From contig JAOAAW010000168.1 of NCBI GenBank assembly GCA_026418655.1, positions 1 through 7,904 on the forward strand: a stretch of 7,904 nucleotides of DNA, written 5' to 3'. Both the position numbers and the translations under genes were made by a program. The notes beneath the pieces are model-generated. The model worked only from the letters and a program-made list of their open reading frames with translations, did not search any database and was not told the origin of the DNA. Positions within the stretch are counted from its first letter, which is position 1, and every line of letters starts with the position of its first letter. Shown here one piece after another: positions 1-6,412 of the stretch. Source of the DNA: a bacterium (GTDB lineage Bacteria > Ratteibacteria > UBA8468 > B48-G9 > DTJG01).

Positions 1-286
1 ACCCAGTGTTCGGTAGGTATTTCCCTGGGGAATTCGGTCCAACTGTTAGAAGGTTTGTATACCACCTATAGTCTACAGCCGTACCAGAATTATAAGGAGG
101 CAGATATTCATTGTAATCATTCGCATACATTAAGAAAGCCATACCCAGCTGTTTAAGATTTCCCATACATACTGCCTGTCTTGCCTTTTCCCTTGCCCTG
201 CTCAGAGCAGGCAATAGCATCGCTGCCAAAATCGCCACGATTGCTATCACCACCAACAGTTCTATCAAAGTAAAACCCTTTCTCAT
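1..286 (-). CDS. Type IV pilin-like pseudopilin, N-terminal part (runs off window)
   Basis: The first 95 codons of a secreted pseudopilin are present; the gene continues past base 1. The start is ATG at 284-286. It opens with a textbook class III signal, MRKGFTLIELLVVIAIVAI: prepilin peptidase would cut after Gly4, leaving Phe+1 and Glu+5, followed by one hydrophobic helix. The next segment, with VCMGNLKQLGMAFLMYANDY, is typical of the pseudopilins whose C-terminus carries the H-x9-DG signature, although that end lies outside the window. Such proteins are inserted in the inner membrane and assembled by type II secretion or type IV pilus-like machinery; the role of this subfamily is unknown. 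The gene starts 5 bp after the repressor stop codon, so the two are probably cotranscribed. The Shine-Dalgarno lies inside the last repressor codons. It is a paralogue of the pseudopilin at 3733-4353. Confidence 0.9.
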   Translation of the reverse strand, partial: MRKGFTLIELLVVIAIVAILAAMLLPALSRAREKARQAVCMGNLKQLGMAFLMYANDYNEYLPPYNSGTAVDYRWYTNLLTVGPNSPGKYLPNTG

Positions 287-291
287 TTTAC

Positions 292-1374
292 TCACCCCCT
301 TTCGGTTTTCAATTTCTGTGTACATGGCAAAACAATTTCGACTTTTTTAACTTCTCCATTTAAAAGCTTTTTTAAAGACTCTGTCGCATATTTACCAAGT
401 TCAAAAAGCGGTTGAACAAGCTCATGAATGTATTTTTTTTGTTCATATCTCTCTGGAACCTCGTCAAATGTAGCAATTTCAAGATCTCGGGGTACATTAA
501 TGCCTCTTTCTATAATTGTATCAAGAACCATTTCTATTAAACCACTTCCCAGAACAAAAATTGCCGAAGGTTTATATTTTTCAAACATATAAACAAAATC
601 GTTTTTGAATTTTAATACATCGAATTCAAAAGGTATATGTTTTGTCACGCTCATTCTTACCAGTCCATCTTCATCAAAATTAATACCAGCGTCTCTAAAA
701 GCACTGATAAATCCTTTATATCTATGTACAATATACGAAAGATCCTCGCAAAATCCAACAAAACCTATTCTTTTATGTCCCTTCTTTATCAAAAAATCCG
801 CCATTTGCCGGGCTGATGTTTCGTGGTCTGTGCTCACATAATTAATACCGGGCTCAATTCTGTTAATGCCGATCACAGGATACGAAAAACTTTCTAATTC
901 CTTAACATAATTTAATTGTCCCAGATCAGGAGTAATCCATATAACACCGTTGATACCTGATCCGGTGCAAATGTTCAATACTTCAGAAGAATCATAGTTA
1001 AAAGAGAATGTTTGTATATCAAATTCATCCTCTATTTCAGACGAAAGGATACCGCTAACAATAGGTGGAATAAAAAAACCTGTTGTCGCAGTTCGTCTCG
1101 GCGGAAGAATTATAAGAAATTTTAAAATTTTTGAAACATGAACCGGATTTTTAATAAACGTACCTCTTCCTGGCAATCTCATAATGAGGGAATTTTTCTC
1201 AAGTTCTTCAAGTGCACGGCGAACAGTGACATGACTAACTCTGAATCGGTGAGAAAGTTCAATCTCGGTTGGTAATTTATCCATTTTCTTACCATTTCTC
1301 ACCATTTCCATAAGATAATCGATTATTTCTTTATACTTCGGGCTGTTTTTATTTCTTGACACCCTTATATCCAT
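292..1374 (-). CDS. GntR/LacI hybrid transcriptional regulator (sugar-responsive repressor)
   Basis: This 360-residue DNA-binding regulator has an N-terminal GntR winged helix-turn-helix at about residues 11-75, including KLPTEIELSHRFRVSHVTVR and the wing GRGTFI. A LacI/GalR-type periplasmic-binding-protein fold follows at about 83-355, recognisable from KKGHKRIGFVGF and HRYKGFISAFRDAGI near residues 197-231. In known proteins of this design (for example AraR of Bacillus) the C-terminal domain binds a sugar and releases the DNA. The start is ATG at 1372-1374: the first GntR helix begins about residue 11, so later Met codons would cut the domain. No Shine-Dalgarno precedes the ATG, and the predicted promoter places the transcript start at or next to the A of ATG. 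It is divergent from the sialidase/hydrolase operon and shares its control region, so it probably controls that operon and itself. The inducer cannot be told from sequence. Confidence 0.92.
   Translation of the reverse strand: MDIRVSRNKNSPKYKEIIDYLMEMVRNGKKMDKLPTEIELSHRFRVSHVTVRRALEELEKNSLIMRLPGRGTFIKNPVHVSKILKFLIILPPRRTATTGFFIPPIVSGILSSEIEDEFDIQTFSFNYDSSEVLNICTGSGINGVIWITPDLGQLNYVKELESFSYPVIGINRIEPGINYVSTDHETSARQMADFLIKKGHKRIGFVGFCEDLSYIVHRYKGFISAFRDAGINFDEDGLVRMSVTKHIPFEFDVLKFKNDFVYMFEKYKPSAIFVLGSGLIEMVLDTIIERGINVPRDLEIATFDEVPERYEQKKYIHELVQPLFELGKYATESLKKLLNGEVKKVEIVLPCTQKLKTERG
294..302 (-). promoter_or_regulatory. Ribosome binding site of the first pseudopilin
   Basis: On the minus strand AAAGGGGGT lies 7 nt before the ATG at 286 and overlaps the last sense codons and the stop of the upstream repressor gene, which suggests translational coupling. 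The same 9-mer precedes the other pseudopilin at 3721-3729. Confidence 0.6.
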
Positions 1375-1383
1375 GTTTATAAT
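1356..1383 (+). promoter_or_regulatory. Promoter of the sialidase/hydrolase/pseudopilin operon
   Basis: TTGACA (1356-1361), a 16-bp spacer and TATAAT (1378-1383) match the sigma-70 consensus in both boxes. The -35 box lies within the beginning of the repressor coding region on the other strand. A start near 1390 gives a leader of about 45 nt to the ATG at 1437. The -10 box lies within the inverted repeat 1376-1394. Confidence 0.65.
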
Positions 1384-1394
1384 ATATTTATAAA
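1376..1394. promoter_or_regulatory. AT-only inverted repeat, candidate operator of the GntR/LacI regulator
   Basis: TTTATAA and TTATAAA form perfect 7-bp arms around TATAT. The repeat covers the -10 boxes of both facing promoters, so a dimer bound here would block both. That this is the regulator's own site is inference from position; AT-rich repeats also occur by chance in such promoters. Confidence 0.45.
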
Positions 1395-1409
1395 TATGAT
1401 TTTTGTCAA
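1381..1409 (-). promoter_or_regulatory. Promoter of the repressor gene, predicted leaderless
   Basis: On the minus strand TTGACA (1409-1404) is followed by a 17-bp spacer and TATATT (1386-1381). Seven bases further is position 1374, the A of the repressor ATG, so the transcript would have no leader or almost none, in line with the missing Shine-Dalgarno. The -10 box overlaps the -10 box of the opposing promoter by three bases. Confidence 0.6.
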
Positions 1410-1436
1410 GTCCTGATCTTTTACCCTAAGGAAAAA

Positions 1437-2305
1437 ATGAGGAACCAAAACATAAGCGCTGGGTACATCCACTCTGCCAAAATCTTGAAATTGACACAGA
1501 TGGTCCTTTTGTAAATCTGACACATAGAAAAATCCTCTCTGTTTGCGAAAATGGAACTAAGAAAAGCCTTGATGAAGGGAAAACATGGTCAACTCCTGTT
1601 TTTGTCTGTAATGGGTTGAGACCGGATTGGTGTCAGATACTGAAAACAAAAAATGGTACTCTCATCATTTTGTACCTGAAATTTGATACATACAAATTTC
1701 TCTGGAATTCAGAAAAATCAGAACCAGAAGATGATTGCAAACTTGAACTATGGTGTACTCGCAGTACTGACAACGGTAACACATGGATTGATAACCATAT
1801 GGTTATTGATGGCTATGATGCAGAATTCTTTGGATTCGTACAGACCAGAACAGGCAGAGTAGTGGCAAGTGTTGAACACCTTGCTACAAAGCCAGGAAGA
1901 TGGGTGAGTTTTTCAATATACTCAGATGATGAAGACAAAATATGGAAAAAAAGTAATATCATTGATATTGGTAGATGCGGACATCATTCTGGTGCTATGG
2001 AGCCAACTGTCGCAGAATTAAACAATGGAAAGTTACTGATGCTGATAAGAACAAACCTTGATTGGTTCTGGCAGGCTTTTTCTGAAGATGATGGAAAGAC
2101 CTGGTTAAAACCTGTTGTAATTGCAAAACAAAAAGGACATATCAGCTATCCATACATATTTGAAAGAAGCCCAGGAGAACTCTGGGTAACAGCACTCTGG
2201 TTAAAGGAACCCGATGGAAGCAATTCTAAAATACCTTTAAGAGTAAAATTACAGGAAGACCAGTTTTTAAAAATGATGGAAAGATGGAAAGGACTTCAGA
2301 AATGA
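1437..2305 (+). pseudogene. Sialidase-like Asp-box beta-propeller protein, frameshifted at its start
   Basis: The main frame is open from 1430 to the TGA at 2303-2305 but has no ATG or GTG and no TTG before 1616, which would remove real domain sequence. It encodes a sialidase-fold (BNR) protein. Asp boxes SxDxGxTW occur at 1565-1588 (SLDEGKTW), 1763-1786 (STDNGNTW) and 2081-2104 (SEDDGKTW), with a degenerate one at 1922-1945. GAMEPTVAEL...LLMLIRT (about 1994-2053) holds the Glu and Arg usually found in this fold. An ATG at 1437 with upstream AAGGA is in another frame; one extra base after it would give M-x-EEPKHKRWVHPLC and join the main frame. The natural reading is a one-base loss just after the start, or a sequence error. 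No signal peptide is seen, so the product would be cytoplasmic and act on imported glycans or be non-enzymatic. The stop overlaps the next gene's ATG (ATGA). Confidence 0.75.
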
Positions 2306-2523
2306 AAATGGATGTTATAAAAAACCACCTGGAATTTATAATCTCCAGTGAATACTGGAAAGTGAAACATTCAAGAAAAAATGGAGGCACAGTTTCAAGT
2401 ATTGTTTTAAGATATGGAAGTGATAAAAATTTACTTGTGGAGCCATTTACCTTATTATTGATTGTTAAGGAAGGAAATAAATATAACAGATATAGGGCTT
2501 TGAAATTTTCACCCCCGATATAA
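2302..2523 (+). pseudogene. N-terminal fragment of the split TIM-barrel glycoside hydrolase-like gene
   Basis: The ATG at 2302 overlaps the sialidase stop in an ATGA junction, with AAAGGA at 2288-2293 as ribosome binding site. It reads MKMDVIKNHLEFIISSEYWK and continues through GGTVSSIVLRYGSDKNLLVEPF, which looks like the first strands of the beta-sandwich that precedes the barrel in many glycoside hydrolases. The frame ends at TAA 2521-2523, just past a run of five C (2512-2516). From 2496 the neighbouring frame is open and continues plausibly as DITETNHLFVRENFGFYQ. One more C would give ...FSPPDITETN... and join the two pieces. Without correction this fragment is 73 residues and surely non-functional alone. 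Confidence 0.7.
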
Positions 2524-3767
2524 CGGAAACAAATCATCTTTTCGTTCGAGAAAATTTTGGCTTCTATCAGGTACGTTACAAAGATATTGAGGATAATGGT
2601 GATGTTGAATTTTCCCCCTATGGGAAATGGCAAATTCCTGCATCGGTCAAAAAAGGAAGATTTCATTTTTCATACTTTCTCGGCCTTCCATTCAGTAAGG
2701 GACAATATAAAGTTCACAAACCATATTTTCATGCAATGATTGACAGTAGATGGCCTGACGAAAAACAGCTGGATACACTCGCAGAATCAGGCGTCAAACT
2801 GGTACGATTGCACAACGACTATCGTGAAGATGGTCCTTTCTGGCATGACGGCTGCTATCCACCTTATGATAAAGAAAACATGAAAAAAATGGATTGGGTG
2901 ATTAACCAGATTCACAAAAGAGGAATGAAAATTGTCCCTTATTTTTCTCTGAAAGAACTGCATCCGGATGCACCCGAATATAAAAAATTCAGTGAAGAAT
3001 GGAAAAGAACTATTGATAAAAGAACAACTATCCATAATTATGCAGGAACCGGGGAGTTTGGTGCGCAAATGTGTCTTGCTTCTGGTTGGAATCAATTCAG
3101 AAAAAAATCCATAGATAAAGTTCTTAAAAACCATGATTTTGATGGTGTATATTACGATTGGGTATCCTCCTTGTACTCCAATAATCCTTGTCATTTCAAC
3201 GGAAAAGAACATACCGATATTGAAGAACTTCTTGATTTAATATTCTGGACAAGAAAAAGGGTAGGACCTGATGGTATTGTTTTTCTTCATCTTTCAGGAG
3301 TTCCAGTAATGGTCATAGAAAATGTGGCTGATCTTGTTTATACTCATGAAGATCTTCCCTGGTTGTGTCCATATCCTGGTGATTTCTCACCTGAAACAGA
3401 TTTTTCTGGAATTACAGAACACCAGATTACAACAAGTTATCTGTGCAAAGATCCAGATAAAGAAAAATTCTTCACATTAAGCTGTTTTCTTGAAGGATTA
3501 TGGGTATGTCCGAGAACAATATCTAACAATGATCCTGTTCTTCGAGAAATGAGAAAATTCAAGAAAATGGAAAAGAAAGGATGGCGAAAAAATTCATCAA
3601 TAAAAATAAGAATGCATCACTTGACCAGAGCCAGTACTGTTGATAAACTCTGTATACAGGGAGAAGCAATTTCCCTTTCAGGATATGAAAGCTTTTTTAT
3701 AGAAATAGAAAATATCGTTAAAAGGGGGTATTGTGAAAAAAATAACACTAGGATTGACGTCTGTTGA
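2496..3767 (+). pseudogene. TIM-barrel glycoside hydrolase-like protein (DUF6067-like), main fragment
   Basis: This frame carries the rest of the split gene: the end of the N-terminal sandwich (to about 2700), then a TIM barrel. The first internal ATG is at 2736. Counting from it, GVKLVRLHNDY (19-29), HKRGMKIVPYFSLKE (60-74), HDFDGVYYDW (133-142) and DGIVFLHLSG (179-188) look like successive barrel strands, and Asp136, Asp141 and Glu205 are candidate active-site residues. The pattern resembles uncharacterised DUF6067-type hydrolases (GH123-related), but I recall this only by pattern and subfamily and substrate are uncertain. The C-terminal 70 residues (about 3560 onward) match poorly and may hold a further frameshift. 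The end overlaps the next pseudopilin by 35 bp. With the sialidase-like gene it would form a glycan-processing pair. If translated from 2736 alone it would lack the N-terminal domain. Confidence 0.65.
3721..3729 (+). promoter_or_regulatory. Ribosome binding site that fixes the GTG start of the second pseudopilin
   Basis: AAAGGGGGT lies 3 nt before the GTG at 3733, inside the 3' end of the hydrolase frame. The spacing is short, but no other start codon fits the signal peptide, and the identical 9-mer precedes the pseudopilin at 1-286. Confidence 0.5.
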
Positions 3768-4353
3768 AATTCTTATTCTTGTTGGGCTTGTATCTCTTGG
3801 AACAGGTATCTTCTTTCCTGAAATGGCGCGAATAAAGGAAAAAGTTAATCAGGCACTCTGTATAAACAATTTGAAACAATGCTATATGGCACATATGATG
3901 TACGCAGCTGACTTTAATGATTATCTTGTCCCAAACGAAAACCCAAGACAACCCGATTATCCCAGGGTATGGACATCAGTATTGATTGGGTATTATAAAT
4001 ATATTACTGATAGTAGAATAGTTCATTGCCCTTCTGTTGAACCACAACAAGCTTCTATTAGCTTCTGTTACGGAAGCTGGGCAAGAAACTTTATAAAAAT
4101 CGGTGAATTATCAGAAAAGTACAGAAAACCACCAAAGGACTTTATACTTCTTGCCGATTCCTGGGCAACCAACATACAAAGAGAGATGTGGTTTTTTGAA
4201 GAATCTAAAGGAAAAAACTATGTGATTCACTGTCGGCATGACGGGAAAGCAAACATTCTTTTTCTGGATGGACATGCTGAACCCATAGAGCCAGAAAGAT
4301 TGAAAAAAGGTGAATTTGCACCTTTTATACCGGCTGTTCTGGTAGATATGTAG
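3733..4353 (+). CDS. Divergent H-x9-DG pseudopilin
   Basis: This 206-residue secreted pseudopilin uses a GTG start. The leader MKKITLG is followed by LTSVEILILVGLV: cleavage after Gly7 leaves Leu+1 rather than Phe and keeps Glu+5 (Glu12), then a single membrane helix with the break FFPE. ALCINNLKQCYMAHMMYAAD (41-60) matches the segment in the other pseudopilin of this window. Near the end HDGKANILFLDG (169-180) is an exact H-x9-DG signature, which defines a prepilin-associated family abundant in PVC bacteria and several candidate phyla; its function is unknown. The globular domain is complete, so the gene looks intact although the two hydrolase genes upstream are broken. It is the last gene of the plus-strand operon, and its final 29 bp overlap dinB on the other strand. 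The signal is weaker than usual, so processing is likely but not certain. Confidence 0.88.
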   Translation: MKKITLGLTSVEILILVGLVSLGTGIFFPEMARIKEKVNQALCINNLKQCYMAHMMYAADFNDYLVPNENPRQPDYPRVWTSVLIGYYKYITDSRIVHCPSVEPQQASISFCYGSWARNFIKIGELSEKYRKPPKDFILLADSWATNIQREMWFFEESKGKNYVIHCRHDGKANILFLDGHAEPIEPERLKKGEFAPFIPAVLVDM

Positions 4354-5563
4354 AAATCTTTTTCAACTCACCAAACATAAAAGCGTGTGTTTTTTTCACA
4401 GGTTGACATTTCATTTTCTCATAAAGCATTAAACATGGAAAAATACTGTCGGTTCCATATTTCCTGTTGATTGAATCCATAACCTTTAACATTTTTTCTC
4501 TTTTCTCATTTTTGAATAAAGACATTTGATATCTTTTTTGTATCCCTGAGACACTCACTCCAATAAGTCTTACTTTTTTATACCACCTTTCATTAAACAT
4601 AATAGAACTCGCGTTTTTGAATATTGATTGATCATCATTAAACCAGAATGGATATGTTTTTCTTTTTGTAAATACAGTAAAATCACTGTATCTAAGGGTT
4701 AAAGTAATTACATTGCCATAATAATCTTCTTCACGCATCCTCATTCCAACCTGATGAGACAATCTGCACAAAACACTCAATAAAAGACTCATATCATCTG
4801 TATCCTGTTGCAGGGTATATGAATGCCCGAATGATTTTGGTTCAGGATTTTGAACACACACCTCTGTTTCTCCTATACCCTGACATAAATACCATATTTC
4901 TTCTCCTCTTATACCAAATTTTTCTCTGAATAAATCTACTGGAATTTTCCTGACCTGCCCGCAAAATTCAATACCCATTAAATTAAGATATTCAGCCATT
5001 TTGGGACCTATACCAGGAACCTTTTCCACAGGTAATTTTTCCATAAATTCTAGAATTTGGTCTTCCTTTACTATCATAATCCCATCAGGTTTACATAGAT
5101 CAGAGGCAATTTTCGCTACGGTTTTATTGCAGGAAATACCAATAGAACATGTCAGGGAGGTTTCCTGATAAACGGCCTGTTTAATAAAAAACCCTATTTT
5201 TTTTAAATTCTCATAGGAACTATCATCAACTTCTATTCCAAGAAAACCCTCATCTATTGAATAAAGTTCAACTTTTTCTGTAAAATTCTGTAAAACATTA
5301 AAAACTCTTCTTGATGTATCTATGTATCTTTCAGGATTACCCCTCACAACTGTTGCACCAGGACAGAGATTCAATCCTTCATATATACTCATTCCTGATT
5401 TCACTCCATATTTTTTTGCTTCATAAGAACATGCTGCAATAACAGAATCCCTTGCAGTATTTCCTGAAACAAAAACAGGTTTTCCCTTTAAAGATGGATT
5501 TAAGATTTGTTCCACTGATGCAAAAAACGCATCCATATCAACATGAACAATTACTTTCCTCAT
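4325..5563 (-). CDS. dinB: DNA polymerase IV (Y-family translesion polymerase)
   Basis: A 412-residue Y-family polymerase that copies past damaged bases with low fidelity. The start MRKVIVHVDMDAFFASVEQ is the standard DinB opening: Asp9, and Asp104-Glu105 in YSIDEGF, are the metal-binding carboxylates, and Phe14 is the steric gate against ribonucleotides. KIASDLCKPDG (151-161), the thumb helix-hairpin-helix LPVEKVPGIGPKMAEYL (177-193) and SFGHSYTLQQDTDD (244-257), the entry to the little finger, follow in order. QMSLF (346-350) is a beta-clamp binding motif; unusually it is followed by 62 more residues, including DSINRKYGTDSIFP, an arrangement seen in UmuC/ImuB-like proteins. I chose ATG 5563 rather than an upstream in-frame TTG or ATG because it fits DinB exactly and lies one base after the stop of the preceding gene. 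It is the last gene of the LexA-controlled operon. Confidence 0.95.
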   Translation of the reverse strand: MRKVIVHVDMDAFFASVEQILNPSLKGKPVFVSGNTARDSVIAACSYEAKKYGVKSGMSIYEGLNLCPGATVVRGNPERYIDTSRRVFNVLQNFTEKVELYSIDEGFLGIEVDDSSYENLKKIGFFIKQAVYQETSLTCSIGISCNKTVAKIASDLCKPDGIMIVKEDQILEFMEKLPVEKVPGIGPKMAEYLNLMGIEFCGQVRKIPVDLFREKFGIRGEEIWYLCQGIGETEVCVQNPEPKSFGHSYTLQQDTDDMSLLLSVLCRLSHQVGMRMREEDYYGNVITLTLRYSDFTVFTKRKTYPFWFNDDQSIFKNASSIMFNERWYKKVRLIGVSVSGIQKRYQMSLFKNEKREKMLKVMDSINRKYGTDSIFPCLMLYEKMKCQPVKKTHAFMFGELKKISTYLPEQPV

Positions 5564-5564
5564 A

Positions 5565-5813
5565 TCAACCATCCAGATGTATTCTATCAAGCTTCCACTG
5601 AAGTTTTACTGGATTGAAATGAATCTCCATAATGTTTGGCCCGCAAGATACTGCAAAATGAAAAACAGGGTAAACACCTTCTTTAGTAATCCATCTGTAT
5701 GTGATACTTTCTACTGGAATAATTCTGTTATTCCAGAACAATGAAACAATTTTAACTGTGCCTTTACCCATTATTAACTTAACCTTTATATATTCATTAA
5801 CTTCAGTAATCAT
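5565..5813 (-). CDS. Small DUF6504-like protein of the SOS operon
   Basis: An 82-residue protein between lexA and dinB. Its ATG directly follows the lexA stop (TAAATG), and its stop is one base before the dinB ATG, so translation is probably coupled through all three genes. AGGAAA about 8 nt upstream is the ribosome binding site. The pattern, a basic start, VSLFWNNRIIPVESITYRW (23-41), a strand FHFAVSCG (51-58) and IMEIHFNPVKLQWKLDRI (61-78), resembles DUF6504 proteins (compact beta fold, conserved Trp and Arg) that accompany ImuB-type polymerases in SOS cassettes. This match is by eye and needs profile confirmation. It has no signal peptide or membrane segment, so it is cytoplasmic. A role as partner or regulator of the polymerase is inferred from position only. 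Confidence 0.8.
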   Translation of the reverse strand: MITEVNEYIKVKLIMGKGTVKIVSLFWNNRIIPVESITYRWITKEGVYPVFHFAVSCGPNIMEIHFNPVKLQWKLDRIHLDG

Positions 5814-6392
5814 TTATATTTTCCTGTAAACTCCTATTACTTTACCAAGAATAAAATTTTCCTTTATTTCGACAGGTTTATAAGATGGATTTGCTGGGAT
5901 AAGAAAGGTTTTATCCTTTATTTTTTTGAAATATTTTACTGTTGCCTCTTCACCTATAACTGCTGCAACGATATCTCCGTTATTAATTCCAACATTTCTT
6001 CTTACAATAACATAATCTCCATCGTAGATATGAGCCTGCTGCATACTATCTCCTTTAACCCTCAAAGCAAAAACATTTTCCATTTCATCTTTAGAAAACA
6101 AAACATCTTCAGAAAAATCCTCAACAACAACCGGTTTCCCTGCTGCGACTTTACCAAGGATAGGTATGCCGGAAAAAGGTGAAAATTTTATTTTTATCGA
6201 GCGTGCTTTACCTAATTCTTTACTCAAATATCCCTTGTTTATTAAGCTTCTAATATGACATGTTACGGCATTCGGACTTTTGAAACCAAAAAATAATCTG
6301 ACATCTTCCACAGAAGGACCGTATCCATTATTTTTTATAAATGTAGTTATAAACCTTAATATTTCTATCTGTCGGGATGTTAATTTCTTCAT
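5814..6392 (-). CDS. lexA: LexA SOS repressor
   Basis: A 192-residue LexA, the repressor and self-cleaving protease that controls the DNA damage response when RecA filaments form. The N-terminal winged helix (1-69) opens with MKKLTSRQIEILRFI, and the recognition segment GFKSPNAVTCHIRSLINKGY (36-55) is close to GFRSPNA of E. coli LexA. The C-terminal peptidase S24 domain has the cleavage bond Ala84-Gly85 in KVAAGKP, nucleophile Ser116 in KGDSM and the base Lys153 in ATVKYF, all at family spacing. The ATG at 6390-6392 was chosen over an in-frame TTG at 6413, because the TTG is inside the -10 box and AAAAAGG precedes the ATG by 8 nt. The gene is autoregulated through the SOS box just upstream and heads the operon lexA - DUF6504-like - dinB. 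Confidence 0.97.
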   Translation of the reverse strand: MKKLTSRQIEILRFITTFIKNNGYGPSVEDVRLFFGFKSPNAVTCHIRSLINKGYLSKELGKARSIKIKFSPFSGIPILGKVAAGKPVVVEDFSEDVLFSKDEMENVFALRVKGDSMQQAHIYDGDYVIVRRNVGINNGDIVAAVIGEEATVKYFKKIKDKTFLIPANPSYKPVEIKENFILGKVIGVYRKI

Positions 6393-6400
6393 AAAAATTA

Positions 6401-6407
6401 CCTTTTT
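6401..6407 (-). promoter_or_regulatory. Ribosome binding site of lexA on a very short leader
   Basis: AAAAAGG lies 8 nt before the ATG at 6392. The predicted transcript start, about 6406, places it at the extreme 5' end of the mRNA, giving a leader of some 14 nt. Confidence 0.6.
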
Positions 6408-6412
6408 AGACA

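Noticed and set aside
2226..2666. 146-residue open frame on the minus strand across the hydrolase break.
   Set aside because: It is antisense to domain-like sequence, has no ribosome binding site and its translation has no recognisable features.
2557..2739. 60-residue open frame on the plus strand between the two hydrolase fragments.
   Set aside because: It is the third frame across sequence that reads well as hydrolase in the frame open from 2496; its product looks random.
2787..3212. 141-residue open frame on the minus strand inside the barrel region.
   Set aside because: Shadow of the strongly domain-like barrel frame; Phe/Ile-rich translation typical of antisense reading of AT-rich genes.
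4354..4400. T-rich stretch after the second pseudopilin as a terminator.
   Set aside because: No stable GC stem precedes the T run, and the region is dinB coding sequence on the other strand.
5564..5590. DinB start further upstream (TTG 5590 or ATG 5572).
   Set aside because: The extra residues overlap the preceding gene and have no counterpart in DinB; the ATG at 5563 matches the usual start exactly.
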